Positions 5,121 to 6,968 of a stretch of 6,968 nucleotides of DNA are shown piece after piece (position 1 is the first letter of the stretch; every line of letters starts with the position of its first letter). The notes beneath the pieces are model-generated. The model was not told the DNA's origin and did no database searches. It worked only from the letters and a program-made list of their open reading frames with translations. The stretch comes from CAIKMD01 sp035605975 (GTDB lineage Bacteria > Pseudomonadota > Alphaproteobacteria > ATCC43930 > CGMCC-115725), in the NCBI GenBank assembly GCA_035605975.1, contig DATNGG010000183.1:1-6968 (forward strand), read 5' to 3'. The position numbers and the translations under genes were made by a program.

Positions 5121-6103
5121 ACGGCACCGCGATCGTCAGGACCTTCGGCTTTCGCGGCTTGTGGGGACAGATCGGGCGCATCGAGGAAGGCTTTCGCCGC
5201 ATCGGCTGCGCCATCGCCGGCGAGGGCGCGCCGTTCGACTTCATCTACAGCAACGAGCTGCTGCAGGACCGCGGCGCAGCCTTGTGCAAAGAGCAGAGCG
5301 GCAAGCCGCTCATCCGCCACATCCAGGATCTGCCGGCTTACGAGAACACGCCTCAAGCCAAGACGATCGCCGAGCTGCGGACCCACCGCGATGCAACTCT
5401 CGCCCATGCCGATCGCGTAACCACCAATACGCGCTTCGTCGCCGCGCAGCTCGAGCGCTATTGGGGCTATCGCGGCGCGATCATCGCCGGCCAACCGCTT
5501 CAATTCGACCCCGATCTCGACGGGTTTCGAACGCGCAAGCGGCGCAATCTCGCGGTCATCGTCGGTCGTCTCGACGACCCGCTGAAGAACGCCCGCCTCG
5601 CCGTCGAAGCCTTGTCACGGCTCGATGCGCCGCCCGATCTGGCGATGGTTTGGGTCGGCAAGGCCAAACGCAAGCCGCGCAGCTTCTTTCGCCGCTTTCG
5701 CATCGAGCATCATCACGAGATTCCCGCCGCGGCGCTCGCCGCGCTCGTCAAAGAGGCGCGCATGCTGCTCGCGCCGTCGCTGTTCGAAGGGCTTGGCCTG
5801 CCGCCGATCGAGGCGCTCGCCGCGGGGACGCCCGCCATCGTCAGCGACATCCCGGTGAAACGCGAAGTCTTCGCCGGCACGCCGATGCTGTTCCACGATC
5901 CGAGCGATCCCAAAGACCTCGCCCGCGCGATCCGCTTCCTCCTCGACCATGAAGAGCATGGCTGGAAGATGGTCGAAGCCTTCGCGCCGAAAGCCGAAGC
6001 CTATCGTCCCGAATCGGTCGCTGCGAAAATCCTCGCGGCCTATCGCGCGGTCGAGGGCAGCCATGGCGTTGCCGCAGCCGATGCGCAGCGAAGCGACGCC
6101 TGA
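5117..6103 (+). CDS. Glycosyltransferase family 4 (compact)
   Basis: A retaining GT-B glycosyltransferase of 328 residues, expected to transfer a sugar from a nucleotide donor during glycan assembly at the cytoplasmic face of the membrane. The C-terminal donor domain is clear: VIVGRLDDPLKNARLAVEAL (148-167) with the phosphate-contacting R151 and K157, then LLAPSLFEGLGLPPIEAL (217-234) with the E-x7-E pair E224/E232, then GTPAIVSDIPVKREVF (237-252). The N-terminal domain is only about 140 residues, shorter than usual for GT4, and begins AIVRTFGFRGLWGQIGRIEEGF in place of a long acceptor-side domain with a GG(x)E loop. No signal peptide or membrane helix is seen. The start at 5117 lacks a Shine-Dalgarno site but overlaps a minigene stop. 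Its 3' end overlaps the next gene by 41 bases. Sugar and acceptor are unknown. Confidence 0.9.
   Translation: MNGTAIVRTFGFRGLWGQIGRIEEGFRRIGCAIAGEGAPFDFIYSNELLQDRGAALCKEQSGKPLIRHIQDLPAYENTPQAKTIAELRTHRDATLAHADRVTTNTRFVAAQLERYWGYRGAIIAGQPLQFDPDLDGFRTRKRRNLAVIVGRLDDPLKNARLAVEALSRLDAPPDLAMVWVGKAKRKPRSFFRRFRIEHHHEIPAAALAALVKEARMLLAPSLFEGLGLPPIEALAAGTPAIVSDIPVKREVFAGTPMLFHDPSDPKDLARAIRFLLDHEEHGWKMVEAFAPKAEAYRPESVAAKILAAYRAVEGSHGVAAADAQRSDA
6053..6057 (+). promoter_or_regulatory. Ribosome binding site of the FkbM-like gene
   Basis: GAGGG at 6053-6057, five bases before the ATG at 6063 and inside the 3' end of the GT4 gene. It favours 6063 over the in-frame ATGs at 5949, 6081 and 6111, none of which has such a site. 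Confidence 0.55.
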
Positions 6104-6917
6104 TCCGGCGATGGAAGACGCGGCGCCGCTTCTGCCGGCGAACCTCGCCTATCTGCGCCCGCACATCGTCCCGGATCTCGCCCGCTACGGCCAGGCCCAG
6201 GATGGCGGCTATGTTCTGCCGTCGAGCGCCTTGGCTAGGATCGACGCGGTCCTTTCCTTCGGTCTTTCGACCGACTGGTCGCTCGAGCAAGAGCTGTGCC
6301 GCGCGAATGGAGCGTTGACCGTCCAGGTCTATGATCATTCGGTCGGCGCCAAAACCTATCGCCGGTCGCTCAAGAACGCGGCGCTCAAGTTCCTCGTCGG
6401 AAAGGCCTCGCTCGCCGAGCTGCGCCGGCGCTGGCGTACCGATGTGGGCTATCGCCGCTTCTTTACCGGGACGCGGACGCATTTCCGCGAGCGCGTCTTC
6501 AACCGCCGCGATCACGGCAATGACGCGACCATCGAGGCGATCTTCGGCCGCATCGGCGCCGCCAGCCATATTTTCCTCAAGATGGACATCGAGGGCGCGG
6601 AGTACCGCGTCTTGCCGCAAATCCTCGCCCGCGCCGATCGCATCGATCTGATGACCATCGAATTCCACGACACCGATCCGCTGCGCAGCGTCTTCGAAGC
6701 GCAAGTGACGGCGGCGCTCGACCGCTTCCACATCGTCCATCTCCATGGCAACAACATTGCCGGCCGCGCCGCCGACGGTCTGCCCGATTGCCTCGAGATC
6801 ACCTTTCTCAATCGGCGCTTTGCGACAAGCGGCGATTTACGCGCGCGGCTTCCCGTCGAAGGCTTGGATTTCCCGAACGATCCCGGCACGCCCGATCTCG
6901 CCTTTCGCTTCGGCTGA
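6063..6917 (+). CDS. FkbM-like SAM-dependent methyltransferase (putative)
   Basis: A 284-residue cytoplasmic protein. The hallmark is HIFLKMDIEGAEYRVLPQIL (169-188), the KxDxEGxE block of FkbM/Methyltransf_21 enzymes, which O-methylate sugars and polyketides. DAVLSFGLSTDWSLEQEL (61-78) lies where the SAM-binding motif I is expected, but it keeps only a degenerate glycine pattern. VQVYDHSVG (88-96) would end the second strand, and LMTIEFHDTDPL (196-207) follows the acidic block as expected. The 45 residues before motif I include RYGQAQDGGYVLP, probably a family-specific N-terminal part. In a glycan operon, methylation of a sugar hydroxyl is the likely role; this is inference, and the weak motif I leaves open a different or lost activity. 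The start at 6063 was chosen for its GAGGG site, with a 41-base overlap with GT4; the conserved part begins well after every candidate start. Confidence 0.8.
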   Translation: MALPQPMRSEATPDPAMEDAAPLLPANLAYLRPHIVPDLARYGQAQDGGYVLPSSALARIDAVLSFGLSTDWSLEQELCRANGALTVQVYDHSVGAKTYRRSLKNAALKFLVGKASLAELRRRWRTDVGYRRFFTGTRTHFRERVFNRRDHGNDATIEAIFGRIGAASHIFLKMDIEGAEYRVLPQILARADRIDLMTIEFHDTDPLRSVFEAQVTAALDRFHIVHLHGNNIAGRAADGLPDCLEITFLNRRFATSGDLRARLPVEGLDFPNDPGTPDLAFRFG

Positions 6918-6968
6918 TGCCCGGCGCGGAAACCATCGCCCTCATCGGCGCGACCAGCCGGATCGGCC
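6917..6968 (+). CDS. NAD(P)-binding Rossmann-fold sugar dehydratase/reductase, N-terminal fragment
   Basis: Seventeen codons are visible before the window ends. The ATG shares its A with the stop of the FkbM-like gene (TGATG, 6915-6919), as in the other junctions of this operon. The peptide reads MPGAETIALIGATSRIG: a beta strand followed by GATSRIG, a variant of the GxxGxxG dinucleotide-binding loop with Ser in place of the middle Gly. That is typical of extended SDR (NAD-dependent epimerase/dehydratase) proteins. In context it could reduce or epimerise the 4-keto sugar made by the GMD-like enzyme, but the visible part cannot fix the reaction. Confidence 0.7.
   Translation, partial: MPGAETIALIGATSRIG

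Noticed and set aside
3790..5244. A 484-codon minus-strand open frame opposite the dehydratase gene
   Set aside because: It lies antisense to a well-supported GMD-like gene and shows no domain or motif of its own.

Overview
The window is GC-rich and densely coded, with codon use strongly biased to G/C in the third position. The gene content suggests a Gram-negative alphaproteobacterium, probably of the Hyphomicrobiales/Rhizobiales type. The arguments are a class II tRNA (best read as tRNA-Tyr) pointing away from an rlmB/trmH-type 23S rRNA methyltransferase gene, a DUF3096-like membrane miniprotein, a small lipoprotein, and an LPS/exopolysaccharide-style glycan locus. The taxonomic call is inference from style; no single marker fixes it.

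Layout, left to right. (1) Positions 1-34 hold the 5' half of a tRNA on the minus strand, cut by the window edge exactly before the anticodon. A near-consensus sigma-70 promoter lies just upstream of it (57-85). (2) A SpoU-family rRNA 2'-O-methyltransferase gene (rlmB-like) runs on the plus strand to 1242. (3) Its 3' end meets head-on, nine bases away, a minus-strand series. In transcription order this is a GT2 glycosyltransferase (ending 2898), a GT9 heptosyltransferase-like protein (2901-1723, coupled to the GT2 gene by an ATGA overlap), a small lipoprotein (ending 1442) and a 50-residue DUF3096-like membrane protein (1404-1252). (4) A divergent control region lies around 3825-4089. (5) A plus-strand series follows: a GDP-mannose 4,6-dehydratase-like enzyme (4090-5097), a GT4 glycosyltransferase (5117-6103), an FkbM-like methyltransferase (6063-6917) and the first codons of a Rossmann-fold nucleotide-sugar dehydratase/reductase (6917 to the window end). 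The plus-strand genes are joined by stop/start overlaps, which suggests a translationally coupled operon.

How the genes may work together (inference): the dehydratase would make a 4-keto-6-deoxy nucleotide sugar, probably GDP-linked. The truncated Rossmann enzyme could reduce or epimerise it. The GT2, GT4 and GT9 enzymes would add sugars to a growing surface glycan, and the FkbM-like protein could O-methylate a residue. The window is therefore a boundary between housekeeping translation genes (tRNA, rlmB) and a variable surface-polysaccharide locus. I found no CRISPR array, insertion sequence, phage gene or clear intrinsic terminator. The most notable points are the divergent sequence of the GMD-like enzyme, a seven-codon minigene that bridges two operon genes by overlapping stops and starts, and a four-cysteine cluster in the GT9 protein. 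None of these amounts to a demonstrably new system.
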